Source: Bacillota bacterium (GTDB taxonomy: Bacteria > Bacillota > Clostridia > Lachnospirales > Lachnospiraceae). From it: 64,000 nucleotides of DNA. The notes under the pieces are model-generated. The model saw only the letters and a program-made list of their open reading frames with translations, searched no databases and was not told the DNA's origin. Where the stretch lies: NCBI GenBank assembly GCA_023423335.1, contig JAFAFU010000013.1, positions 1 through 64,000 of the forward strand. Direction: 5' to 3'. Of the stretch, positions 15,950 to 24,621 are shown one piece after another (the first letter of the stretch is position 1; each line of letters starts with the position of its first letter). The position numbers were made by a program, and so were the translations under genes.

Positions 15950-16888
15950 ATGAGTTCTAATTTCGATAAATGGAAAGCTAGGAAGAAAAATGAAGCGGCC
16001 TATACTATGAAAGCCATAGTAAAAAGCAGGGTTCAATATGCATTCCTGGCTCCCTTCGCAATACTGTTCCTGGTGTTTTATGTAACTCCGGTAGTTATCT
16101 CGATCTTTTATAGCTTTACTTACTATAATGTTCTGACTCCGCCGCAATGGATCGGACTTCAGAATTACGTCAATCTGATTCTAGCCGATGATGTGTTCCT
16201 GATTTCTGTGCAGAACACTTTCCTGCTGGCGGTTCTGACAGGACCGGTAGGATATCTGATGGCCTTCCTGTTCGCCTGGCTGATCCATGAGCTGCCCAGA
16301 CATTTGAGATCTGTATTCGTACTGATATTTTATGCTCCTACGATTGCAGCCAATTTATTCATGTTGTTTGGTACCTTGTTCAGCAGCGATGCCTATGGCT
16401 GGGCCAATGCATCACTGATTAGTGCCGGCCTGATCAGTAAGCCGATTCTCTGGCTTACTGATCCGAAATACATGATGACAGTCATTATCATTGTAGTATT
16501 ATGGATGAGCCTTGGAACCGGCTTCCTCTCCTTCATCGCAGGTCTCCAGACCATCAGTGAGGATCAGTATGAGGCAGGCTATGTGGATGGTATCAAGAAC
16601 CGATGGCAGGAGCTATGGTATATCACACTCCCGAATATGAAACCGATGCTTTTATTCGGTGCCGTTATGGCAATCACCCAGTCCTTTAACGTCGGCGAAG
16701 TTGCGAATGCACTCTGCGGCTTCCCCAGTACGGACTACAAAGCAAACACGGTGGTTACGCATCTGATGGACTATGGTTCGATAAGATTTGATATGGGATA
16801 TGCGTCAGCGATAGCTACAATATTATTCCTGGTCATGATTTTATCTAAGAGGGGCGTAAGTGCCTTGCTGAATAAAGTAGGTACCTGA
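15950..16888 (+). CDS. Sugar ABC transporter permease (LplB/UgpA type)
   Basis: This 312-residue protein has six predicted membrane segments and the cytoplasmic EAA loop EAGYVDGIKNRWQELWYITLP that docks on the ATPase. The family imports oligosaccharides (CUT1, MsmF/LplB group). ATG 15950 follows gtgaggtag. It lies 31 bp after the giant binding protein and 106 bp before its partner permease, separated by a hairpin. No ATPase is encoded in the operon, so a shared MsmX/MsmK-like ATPase elsewhere is expected. Confidence 0.92.
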   Translation: MSSNFDKWKARKKNEAAYTMKAIVKSRVQYAFLAPFAILFLVFYVTPVVISIFYSFTYYNVLTPPQWIGLQNYVNLILADDVFLISVQNTFLLAVLTGPVGYLMAFLFAWLIHELPRHLRSVFVLIFYAPTIAANLFMLFGTLFSSDAYGWANASLISAGLISKPILWLTDPKYMMTVIIIVVLWMSLGTGFLSFIAGLQTISEDQYEAGYVDGIKNRWQELWYITLPNMKPMLLFGAVMAITQSFNVGEVANALCGFPSTDYKANTVVTHLMDYGSIRFDMGYASAIATILFLVMILSKRGVSALLNKVGT

Positions 16889-16893
16889 TAAAA

Positions 16894-16955
16894 CAGCACT
16901 CAGTAACGTACTCCTTAATGTTTACTGTGTAAAGTATAAAGGATGCAGAGTGCTG
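16894..16955 (+). other. Intra-operon hairpin between two permease genes
   Basis: cagcactc (16894-16901) pairs with gagtgctg (16948-16955), with a further inner pairing ctcctta/taaagga. No T tract follows, so an mRNA processing or stability element is more likely than a terminator. Confidence 0.5.
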
Positions 16956-16994
16956 GGGCAGTTTAAAGTCTAAGTAAGGGAGATAAGATTTCGT

Positions 16995-17855
16995 ATGAGT
17001 ATATTAAAAAGAAGAAAACCGAATAGGTCGAGAGCCGGGGACATATTTGTCTATTTGGTCCTGATGGGATTTGGATGGTTCTTTCTCTTTCCTTTGTTAT
17101 TTGCGATTAACAATGCCTTAAAGCCGTTAGATGAAATATTCCTTTTCCCTCCGAGATTATGGGTAAGCAAGCCCACGCTGGATAATTTCGCAGATCTGTT
17201 CGTATTGATGGGAAAGACCTGGGTACCATTCTCCAGATACATATTTAATACGGTATTTATTACGGTGGCAGGTACCTTAGGCCATCTGTGGATTGCTTCC
17301 ATGGCAGCTTATGTACTTTCCAAATACCGTTTTCCGGGAAGTAAGCTATTTTTCGCTATCGTCACCACAGCGCTGATGTTCACACCTCAGGTTATGGCTA
17401 TTCCAAATTATCTGGTAATGACCAAGCTTGGTTGGGTCGATACCTATCTGGCAATTATCGTACCTGCTTTCGCAGCACCCCTGGGCCTGTTCCTGATGAA
17501 GCAGTTCATGGAGCAGATACCGGACGCGCTGATTGAAGCGGCTAAAGTAGATGGAGCCAAGGAGGTCCGTATATATTTCCGGATTGTTATGCCATTGGTT
17601 AAGCCGGCTTCCCTGACCTTGTCCATCTTCTCCATCCAGAATTTATGGAATACAAGAGCTTCTAACTTTATCTATGCAGAGGAATTAAAGACATTGCCCT
17701 ATGCACTGTCACAGATTATCAGCGGAGGATCCGTAGCAAGAGCCGGGGTCGGTGCTGCGGTTTCCATGATCCTAATGATTGTACCCCTGGTATTCTTTAT
17801 CTTTGCACAGAGTAATATTATTGAAACCATGGCAAGTTCTGGTATTAAGGAGTGA
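16995..17855 (+). CDS. Sugar ABC transporter permease (LplC/YtcP type)
   Basis: This is a 286-residue inner membrane protein with six segments and the EAA loop EAAKVDGAKEVRIYFRIVMP. It ends in the typical C-terminus FAQSNIIETMASSGIKE, seen in YtcP/LplC permeases. ATG 16995 follows gggagataag. It pairs with the permease upstream to form the first channel of this operon. The next gene begins 7 bp after its stop. Confidence 0.92.
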   Translation: MSILKRRKPNRSRAGDIFVYLVLMGFGWFFLFPLLFAINNALKPLDEIFLFPPRLWVSKPTLDNFADLFVLMGKTWVPFSRYIFNTVFITVAGTLGHLWIASMAAYVLSKYRFPGSKLFFAIVTTALMFTPQVMAIPNYLVMTKLGWVDTYLAIIVPAFAAPLGLFLMKQFMEQIPDALIEAAKVDGAKEVRIYFRIVMPLVKPASLTLSIFSIQNLWNTRASNFIYAEELKTLPYALSQIISGGSVARAGVGAAVSMILMIVPLVFFIFAQSNIIETMASSGIKE

Positions 17856-17862
17856 GGTGATT

Positions 17863-19341
17863 ATGATGAGAAAATCAAGATTAATTTTGGTATGCCTTCT
17901 GATGATAATCACGATATTGGGGCCTGTGGGGAAAGCCTCCGCAGAAACAACCAACTTTTATACCTATAGTTATGATATTTTTGGTATTGAACTGGAGTCC
18001 CCGGATGCCTATACTGCAGAGGATATTCTGCTGGGATCCTCTCTGGGGATTGGTGATTTCAAGAACCCCACCGGATTGTTTGTGAAGGATGAATTGATAT
18101 ACATCATGGATACGGATAACAACCGGATCGTGGTGGTAGATAAGAGCTTTCAATTGGTGAAGGAGATTACGGGGGTTATTATTGACGGAGCAGAAAGCAC
18201 CCTATTAAAGCCCCAGGACATCTTTGTTGCCGACAATGATGATATGTACATCTGTGATACGGGTAATCACAGAATCCTGCACACAGATAAGGATCTTAAT
18301 ATAATTAAGATTTATACCAAGCCGCAGGAGGAAACCTTAAAGTCCGACGCGGATTTTATTCCGAAGAAATGTGTTGTGGATAAGGCAGGCAGATTATATC
18401 TGCTCGCCGGTAATGTGAACAAGGGCTTTATGGAGTTTGATGCCAATGGTGAGTTTACGGCCTATGTTGGTGCCAACCCCGTAAAAGCGACACTTTTTCA
18501 GGTTATCCAGAAGAGACTGATGACCAAGGAACAGAGAAGCAGAATGATATCCTTTGTTCCCACGGAATACAGTAATATAGCGATTGATCAGGAAAATTTC
18601 CTGTATGCAACGACAACGACCTTTAACGTCGGAGATCTGAGAAACGGTAACATCAAGCCGATCCGTAAGCTGAATTCTCTCGGAGAAGACATTCTGGTCA
18701 GAAACGGTTATGAGATCCCCATGGGTGATGTTTACTTTGGTACCGGAGGTGCCATCAGCGGTTCCTCTAAATTTGAGGATATTACTGCGCTTGAGAATGA
18801 CACTTATTTTGGGATTGACCGTGTCAGGGGAAGAGTATTCGGGTATGACTTCCAGGGAAATCTCCTTTATGCCTTTGGCGGAGTCGGTAATAAGATGGGA
18901 TACTTCTTATATCCGGTAGCTATCGAGCACCTTGGAACGGATATCCTTGTGCTGGATAACCGGGCATCTTCCTTAACCAGATTTACGTTAACGGAATACG
19001 GTTCCCTGATTAACAAAGGACTTGCGTTGTATAAAGAAGGCCGCTATGAGGAATCCGCGGATTACTGGAAGAAGGTTCTCCATCTGAACGGTAATTACGA
19101 CCTGGCTTATATCGGTATCGGCCGTGCACTTTTGCGTCAGGGCCATTATGAAGAGGCAATGCAGTATTTTGAAAGTAAGAGAGATTTTAATAATTATTCA
19201 AAAGCATTTGCTGAATACCGGAAGGAATGGGTGGAAGAGCATATCGGTTTCCTGATTGGCGGATTTTTCGTTCTCCTTCTTCTGCCGCGATTCATCAAAA
19301 TAATTAAAAGGCTGATCAAAGGAGGTGCAAATAAAGCATGA
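17863..19341 (+). CDS. Exported NHL-propeller / TPR membrane protein
   Basis: This encodes about 492 residues from ATG 17863 (or 17866), with aaggagtgaggtga upstream. A signal peptide (about 1-28, ending KASAETT) leads to an NHL-type beta-propeller (about 50-370; repeats such as NPTGLFVKDELIYIMDTDNNRIV and PQDIFVADNDDMYICDTGNHRI, truncated here). Then come one or two TPR helices pairs (about 375-450; LALYKEGRYEESADYWKKVL), a membrane segment (about 460-480) and a basic tail. The topology puts propeller and TPR outside. It could organise the transporter or bind polysaccharide. It overlaps the next gene by 4 bp, so translation is coupled. Confidence 0.82.
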   Translation: MMRKSRLILVCLLMIITILGPVGKASAETTNFYTYSYDIFGIELESPDAYTAEDILLGSSLGIGDFKNPTGLFVKDELIYIMDTDNNRIVVVDKSFQLVKEITGVIIDGAESTLLKPQDIFVADNDDMYICDTGNHRILHTDKDLNIIKIYTKPQEETLKSDADFIPKKCVVDKAGRLYLLAGNVNKGFMEFDANGEFTAYVGANPVKATLFQVIQKRLMTKEQRSRMISFVPTEYSNIAIDQENFLYATTTTFNVGDLRNGNIKPIRKLNSLGEDILVRNGYEIPMGDVYFGTGGAISGSSKFEDITALENDTYFGIDRVRGRVFGYDFQGNLLYAFGGVGNKMGYFLYPVAIEHLGTDILVLDNRASSLTRFTLTEYGSLINKGLALYKEGRYEESADYWKKVLHLNGNYDLAYIGIGRALLRQGHYEEAMQYFESKRDFNNYSKAFAEYRKEWVEEHIGFLIGGFFVLLLLPRFIKIIKRLIKGGANKA

Positions 19342-20000
19342 GCATAAGGACAGCATTTCAAAAAGATAAATTAACACACCTCGGTAAGACTTTGAGATTC
19401 AGCCTGCACGTCATACTGAGGCCCTTTGATGGCTTCTGGGATCTGACCCATGAAAAGCGTGGATCCATGGGCGCGGCAAATGTACTTTTGTTCCTGTTTG
19501 TCATGACGCAGGTTTGGACCTGGACCTATTCCAGTTTCCCTTATTACTGGCCGCAATGGGAGTATTTCAACCTGTTCATGCAAATCCTGCCGTCCGTTAT
19601 CATATTCCTGACCTGGTGTATCGCCAACTGGAGCCTGACAACACTGATGGATGGTAAGGGAAAGCTCGGTCAGATTTATATGGCTACGGCCTATGCCCTG
19701 ACCCCGTATATACTGATAAGAATTCCGCTGATCTTCCTTACCTATATTCTGACCCTGGAAGAAAGCACTTACTATATGGTATTCTTAAATATTTCCACCT
19801 TATGGTGCGCAATACTGATCCTCTGTGCGATGATGATGATCCATGACTTCACCATAGGGAAAGCGATATTTACCAGCCTGTGTACCATAGTAGCGATGAT
19901 GATTATCATATTTTTGATTATAATGTTCTTCAGTTTAATTACACAAAGCTTCGGATACTTTATATCCTTGTATAAAGAAGCGGCATTCAGACTCTATTAG
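19338..20000 (+). CDS. Yip1-domain-like integral membrane protein
   Basis: This is a 220-residue protein with five or six hydrophobic segments spread over about residues 45-215, a short soluble N-terminus, and the Yip1-like block LLMDGKGKLGQIYMATAYAL-type (NWSLTTLMDGKGKL followed by AYALTPYIL). Bacterial Yip1 proteins are of unknown function. ATG overlaps the stop of the NHL/TPR gene (ATGA). Its fixed place between the NHL/TPR protein and the DUF5696-type lipoprotein suggests a shared membrane assembly. Confidence 0.75.
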   Translation: MSIRTAFQKDKLTHLGKTLRFSLHVILRPFDGFWDLTHEKRGSMGAANVLLFLFVMTQVWTWTYSSFPYYWPQWEYFNLFMQILPSVIIFLTWCIANWSLTTLMDGKGKLGQIYMATAYALTPYILIRIPLIFLTYILTLEESTYYMVFLNISTLWCAILILCAMMMIHDFTIGKAIFTSLCTIVAMMIIIFLIIMFFSLITQSFGYFISLYKEAAFRLY

Positions 20001-20025
20001 TATGGAAGGGAGGAGACTTAACAAT

Positions 20026-22566
20026 ATGAAAACAAGAAAAGTACTGCTGTTGCTTATGTTAATCGGCCTCTTACTAGGTGTAGTGTCTGCATGTAGTAAG
20101 GAAGTAGTAGAAGAAGAGCTCCCGATATTTTCATATGATACAATATCGGAAGAAGAGATAGTAGTAGAAAACGATAAGCTGGAATTCCGTTTTGATCCTG
20201 TAACGACCCATTTCAGTATAGTACAGAAAAGCACAGGACATATCTGGTATTCCAATCCCCAGGATACGGCCAGTGATACGATTGCGGCAGGTGCCAATAA
20301 AAAGGATCTGGATGCAACCATATCCTTAAAGTATAATACAAAATCCGGCAGTGCCACGATGATGAACAACTTCGGGTTAAGTATTGAAAAGGGTAATTAC
20401 ACCTATGAGGTGCTTGAGAATGGCATCAAGGTAAATTACACCATCGCTGATATTGATAAGGTGTATTTTATCCCCCCGGCTGTTCCGGAGACACGCTTTT
20501 TTGAGTTCTTCGGCCAGTTTGATAAAGGGACACAGAGTAGAATTCTGAATAATTATAAGGTTTACGATCCCAACAAGGTTCGTAAGGATGAGAACAAGGA
20601 GGAGCTGTTAGCCACATATCCGGAATATGCCAATGAGAAGATCTATGTTCTCCGTGAGACGAGTAACAAAGGACAGCTGGCCTGGATGGAAGAGCAATTT
20701 GCATCCGTAGGCTATGATCAGGAGCAATATGATATTGACGTGGCCAGATATGATACGACATCTTCCTTTAATAAACCCCAGTTTAATATATCCATCCAGT
20801 ATACTCTGGAGGAGGATGGATTACTGGTTTCCATTCCTATGAGCGAGATTCAATACAGGAAGGAATATCCGATTGTTGAATTAAGACCCCTGGCTTATTT
20901 CGGAGCCGGAGGTATTAATGATGAAGGCTTTATCTTTGTGCCGGAAGGATCCGGCGCTATTATCCGGTTTAATAATGGAAAGGCCTCTCAGAACTCTTAC
21001 ATCAGTGATATGTACGGCTGGGATTACGCCGGCTATCGGGAAGCGGTGATTGATGAAACAAGAGCCAATATGCCAGTATTTGGTATCAGCAATGTCAATG
21101 CCTCCTTCCTCTGCATCCTGGAGCAGGGCAGTTCCTATGCTTATCTGGAAGCGGATGTCGCAGGAAGCATAAACAGCTATAATTATGCTGCCGCTAACTA
21201 TTACATGGTTCATAATGAACTGATGGATATCTCCGCAAAATCAGATAAGACAGTCCGAATGTTCCAGGAGGAGCTGCCCGATGAGGTAATTACCCAGAGA
21301 TATATCTTTATCGAAGAGAATGATTATACCTCTATGGCAGAGGCTTACCGCGGGTACCTGATGAATAAGCATCCGGAACTGGTTAAGAAGACCGAATCGG
21401 ATCTTCCTGTTGCAGTCGAATTGATCGGTGCCGTAGACAGAACGAAGCATGTGCTTGGAATTCCTACCACACAGCCGGATGAGCTTACCTCTTATAAGGA
21501 GGCAAAGAGCGTGATTGAACAGCTGCTGGGCTTTGGCATTTCCAATCTCAGCATTAAGTATAACGGCTGGTTCAATGATGGCATTATCCATAAGGCGCCG
21601 AATAAAGTGAATCTGGTTAAGGAACTGGGAAGCAAGAAGGACTTTCAGAATCTGGTATCCTATACCAATGAAAATGGAGTAAAGCTTTATCTGGAATCCA
21701 CCTTCCAATTTGTTTATGAGAATTCCATGTGGGATAATTTCATGAGGATTCGTGATTCGGCTAAGTTTGTAAATCGCAAGATCGTTGATCTGGTACCTTA
21801 TAACCCGATTTATTTCGGTGAGACGGATTACCTGTACGATTATAATCTGGCAAAACCGAATTACTATCTCGAAAATATGGACTCCTATGCAAAGGAAATT
21901 GCAGAATATGGAGTAAAGAACATAGCCTTCAGAGATATCGGTGAGGTATTAAGTGCGGACTATGACTATAAGAAGGGTGTCAGCAGAGAAAAGGCCATGA
22001 GCCTTCAGGTAGCGAAGCTTTCCGAGCTTGAACAGGAAGGCTATGACATGATGATCAACTCCGGAAACATGTATGCAGTACCCTATGCGGACTTTATCGT
22101 GAATGTGAATCTGTCAACCAAGGGCTATAACCTCCTGGACCAGGAAATACCGTTCTATGAAATTGTATTGCATGGCTTGGTTCCCTATGCGGGTACACCG
22201 CTGAACCTGGCAGCCGATTATGAGAAAGCATTGCTTAAGACAGTAGAGACTGGTGCCGGATTATATTATACATTCATGGCGGCTGACAGCTTTGAACTCC
22301 AGGACAGCAGATATACCAGATACTTCTCGGCAGATTTTGATGAGTGGAGTGAAGATACGAGGGCGTTATACCAGAAGATGAAGAATGACTTCGGACATCT
22401 GTATAACCAATATATCACAGGTCATGAACAGCTTGCCAAAGGTGTTTATAAGACCGAGTATGAGGATGGTACGCAGGTAATCGTCAATTATAACGAAAGT
22501 GCTTACGCCCACAACGGTAAAGAGATTCCGGCAAAGGATTATATTGTGGAAGGAGGTAAGCAATAA
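20026..22566 (+). CDS. DUF5696-type lipoprotein with TIM-barrel-like core
   Basis: The protein has 846 residues from ATG 20026 (gggaggaga upstream). A lipoprotein signal ends in LGVVSAC (Cys23). Residues about 50-430 are beta-rich, like the N-terminal sandwiches of large glycoside hydrolases. Residues about 440-760 have alternating strands and helices with GFGISNLSIKYNGWF, ENGVKLYLEST, VKNIAFRDIGEVLSADYDY and YDMMINSGNMY, resembling a TIM-barrel hydrolase. A short beta domain closes the protein. I match it by memory and context to DUF5696 proteins, which occur in such ABC operons. Activity is unknown; extracellular glycan processing is inferred. The next gene shares one base with its stop. 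Confidence 0.75.
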   Translation: MKTRKVLLLLMLIGLLLGVVSACSKEVVEEELPIFSYDTISEEEIVVENDKLEFRFDPVTTHFSIVQKSTGHIWYSNPQDTASDTIAAGANKKDLDATISLKYNTKSGSATMMNNFGLSIEKGNYTYEVLENGIKVNYTIADIDKVYFIPPAVPETRFFEFFGQFDKGTQSRILNNYKVYDPNKVRKDENKEELLATYPEYANEKIYVLRETSNKGQLAWMEEQFASVGYDQEQYDIDVARYDTTSSFNKPQFNISIQYTLEEDGLLVSIPMSEIQYRKEYPIVELRPLAYFGAGGINDEGFIFVPEGSGAIIRFNNGKASQNSYISDMYGWDYAGYREAVIDETRANMPVFGISNVNASFLCILEQGSSYAYLEADVAGSINSYNYAAANYYMVHNELMDISAKSDKTVRMFQEELPDEVITQRYIFIEENDYTSMAEAYRGYLMNKHPELVKKTESDLPVAVELIGAVDRTKHVLGIPTTQPDELTSYKEAKSVIEQLLGFGISNLSIKYNGWFNDGIIHKAPNKVNLVKELGSKKDFQNLVSYTNENGVKLYLESTFQFVYENSMWDNFMRIRDSAKFVNRKIVDLVPYNPIYFGETDYLYDYNLAKPNYYLENMDSYAKEIAEYGVKNIAFRDIGEVLSADYDYKKGVSREKAMSLQVAKLSELEQEGYDMMINSGNMYAVPYADFIVNVNLSTKGYNLLDQEIPFYEIVLHGLVPYAGTPLNLAADYEKALLKTVETGAGLYYTFMAADSFELQDSRYTRYFSADFDEWSEDTRALYQKMKNDFGHLYNQYITGHEQLAKGVYKTEYEDGTQVIVNYNESAYAHNGKEIPAKDYIVEGGKQ

Positions 22567-23522
22567 TGAAGAGTGAGAAAGTCAGCAAAGTCAATGTAAA
22601 AAAGGTTACTGAAAAGAAAGAAAGACGGCAAAAAAAGCCTAAGACAATGGCATACCGGAATGCGGTAACAGGATACCTGTTTATACTTCCTTTCATCATT
22701 GGTTTTATCGCATTCCTGATAGTTCCGATGGGTCAGTCATTAAGAATGGCTTTCAGCAGCATCAAATTTGAAAACGGTATTGTATACTCCTTCGTTAAAT
22801 TACAGAATTTTAAATATGCATTTACAGTGGACCCGGATTTCGTTCCCCGGATGATAAACGAGCTGATCCAGATGGCATATTCCGTACCGTCCATTATCAT
22901 CTTCAGTTTCTTCATCTCAATTGTGCTTAATCAGGAATTTAAGGGCAGAGGCTTGATCCGTGCGATATTCTTCCTGCCGGTTATCCTGTCTTCCGGCGTG
23001 CTTGTCGGTTTGGAGACAAACAACACATTGATGCAGGGCTTAAAGGATGTTATTGCGGAAACCTCAAACCTCACCAGCATAACGGATACGGTAAAGAGTA
23101 TGTTCCTGGCAGAGGGTGCACAGTTAGGCCCGATCAATTATGTATTCAATGCCGTGGACCAGGTATATGATATTGCAATTGCTTCCGGTATTCAGATTAT
23201 CATCTTCTTATCCGGCTTGCAGACCATATCACCCAGTATGTTTGAGGCTGCCAAGATCGAAGGTGCTACCGCTTGGGAAACCTTCTGGAAGATAACTTTC
23301 CCTATGATCAGTTCCCTGATCCTTGTAAATGTTATTTACTCCATCATTGACTTCTTTGTAAAGAGTGATAACGAGGTTATGGATTTGATTAAGCAAACCA
23401 TGGTATCTAAAGTCGAATACGGCATAAGTTCTGCTATGGCATGGACCTATTTCGCAGTGGTCGCAGTGATCATTGCAGTCGTATCAGCTATCATATCAAA
23501 GAAGGTATACTATTATGAGTAG
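22566..23522 (+). CDS. Sugar ABC transporter permease, second channel
   Basis: This encodes 318 residues, a Lys/Arg-rich N-terminal tail (about 1-40), then six membrane segments. The EAA loop reads EAAKIEGATAWETFWKITFP. It is of the CUT1 LplB/UgpA type but clearly diverged from the permease at 15950, having a larger periplasmic loop. The start codon overlaps the preceding stop, and the next gene starts inside its last codons, indicating tight translational coupling. Confidence 0.9.
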   Translation: MKSEKVSKVNVKKVTEKKERRQKKPKTMAYRNAVTGYLFILPFIIGFIAFLIVPMGQSLRMAFSSIKFENGIVYSFVKLQNFKYAFTVDPDFVPRMINELIQMAYSVPSIIIFSFFISIVLNQEFKGRGLIRAIFFLPVILSSGVLVGLETNNTLMQGLKDVIAETSNLTSITDTVKSMFLAEGAQLGPINYVFNAVDQVYDIAIASGIQIIIFLSGLQTISPSMFEAAKIEGATAWETFWKITFPMISSLILVNVIYSIIDFFVKSDNEVMDLIKQTMVSKVEYGISSAMAWTYFAVVAVIIAVVSAIISKKVYYYE

Positions 23523-24552
23523 AGCGAGCATATTACATTTATTTAAAAAAGAAAAAGTAGTTAAAGTAAAGTCTTCCATGACCTTCAGGGAGCGGAACAG
23601 GCTGTCGCATAATTATCTGCTGAAGAAAAAAATAGGGTCCATTATTTTCAAGCTCTGCAGAGCCGTTATGCTATTTGGTCTTGCATTCCTGATTTTACAA
23701 CCGATCTTAAGTAAAATATCCGTCAGCTTTATGCAGGAATCTGATTTGTACGATGCTACGGTAATTAATATTCCGAGAACCCTTACGACGGAAAACTACA
23801 GTTTGGTTAACACCTTGATGCGCTATACGAAATCTCTAGGGAACACGCTATGGGTATCCTTAGTCGTGGCCCTGGTGCAGGTAGCGTCCACCACACTGGT
23901 AGGCTATGGCTTTGCCCGTTATAAGTTCCCGGGGAAAAATCTTTTGTTCGGCGCGGTTATTCTCTCTATCGTAATTCCGCCCCAGACAATTTTGACCGCC
24001 TTGTACTTGAATTTCCGATATTTTGATATCTTCGGACTGATTAAATTATTCGGCGGCAAACCGATTAATATGTTAAACTCCATTTGGCCGTATCTCATGA
24101 TCTCCGCAGGCGCCATGGGTCTCAAGAACGGATTATACATTTTCATGTTGAGACAGTACTTCAGAGGTATTCCGAAGGAGCTTGAGGAAGCAGCTTATGT
24201 GGATGGATGCGGCAAGCTGAAGACCTTCCTGGTTATTATGCTGCCGGATGCGAAGCCGATGCTTACCTCCATCTTCCTGTTCTCTTATGTATGGCAGTGG
24301 ACGGATACTTTCTACTCCTCCCTGTTCCTGCGTAAGTTCGGACTGTTGGCTAACTCCGTGGCAGGTGTGGCAGACGGCTTGCTGACGTACATACAAAATA
24401 TCAGTAATCGAACGGAGCTGCCATCTACAGCCTTTACACAGGCAATTATTTCGACCGGAACATTAATGGTTATCGCACCGTTAATTATTATTTATCTGGT
24501 TGCCCAGAAGGGTTTTGTTGAGAGCTTGGCTCAAGCGGGTATTAAGATGTAA
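23515..24552 (+). CDS. Sugar ABC transporter permease, second channel partner
   Basis: The 345-residue protein starts at ATG 23515, overlapping the previous gene by 8 bp. A basic cytoplasmic N-terminus (about 1-45) precedes six membrane segments. The EAA loop is EAAYVDGCGKLKTFLVIMLP and the C-terminus ends VAQKGFVESLAQAGIKM, as in YesQ/LplC-type permeases. With the 22566 gene it forms the second permease pair in the operon. Confidence 0.9.
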   Translation: MSRASILHLFKKEKVVKVKSSMTFRERNRLSHNYLLKKKIGSIIFKLCRAVMLFGLAFLILQPILSKISVSFMQESDLYDATVINIPRTLTTENYSLVNTLMRYTKSLGNTLWVSLVVALVQVASTTLVGYGFARYKFPGKNLLFGAVILSIVIPPQTILTALYLNFRYFDIFGLIKLFGGKPINMLNSIWPYLMISAGAMGLKNGLYIFMLRQYFRGIPKELEEAAYVDGCGKLKTFLVIMLPDAKPMLTSIFLFSYVWQWTDTFYSSLFLRKFGLLANSVAGVADGLLTYIQNISNRTELPSTAFTQAIISTGTLMVIAPLIIIYLVAQKGFVESLAQAGIKM

Positions 24553-24577
24553 AGGCGGATTATAGTCTGATTCGTTT

Positions 24578-24598
24578 AAAAATGGGGTAACCATTTTT
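24578..24598 (+). other. Hairpin before the last binding-protein gene
   Basis: aaaaatgg-ggtaa-ccattttt is a perfect 8-bp stem ending in a T run 12 bp before the ribosome site of the SBP gene. It could be a leaky terminator or a 5' stabiliser that sets a separate mRNA level for the binding protein. Confidence 0.55.
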
Positions 24599-24621
24599 AT
24601 TATAAAAAAGGAGGATTAGAA

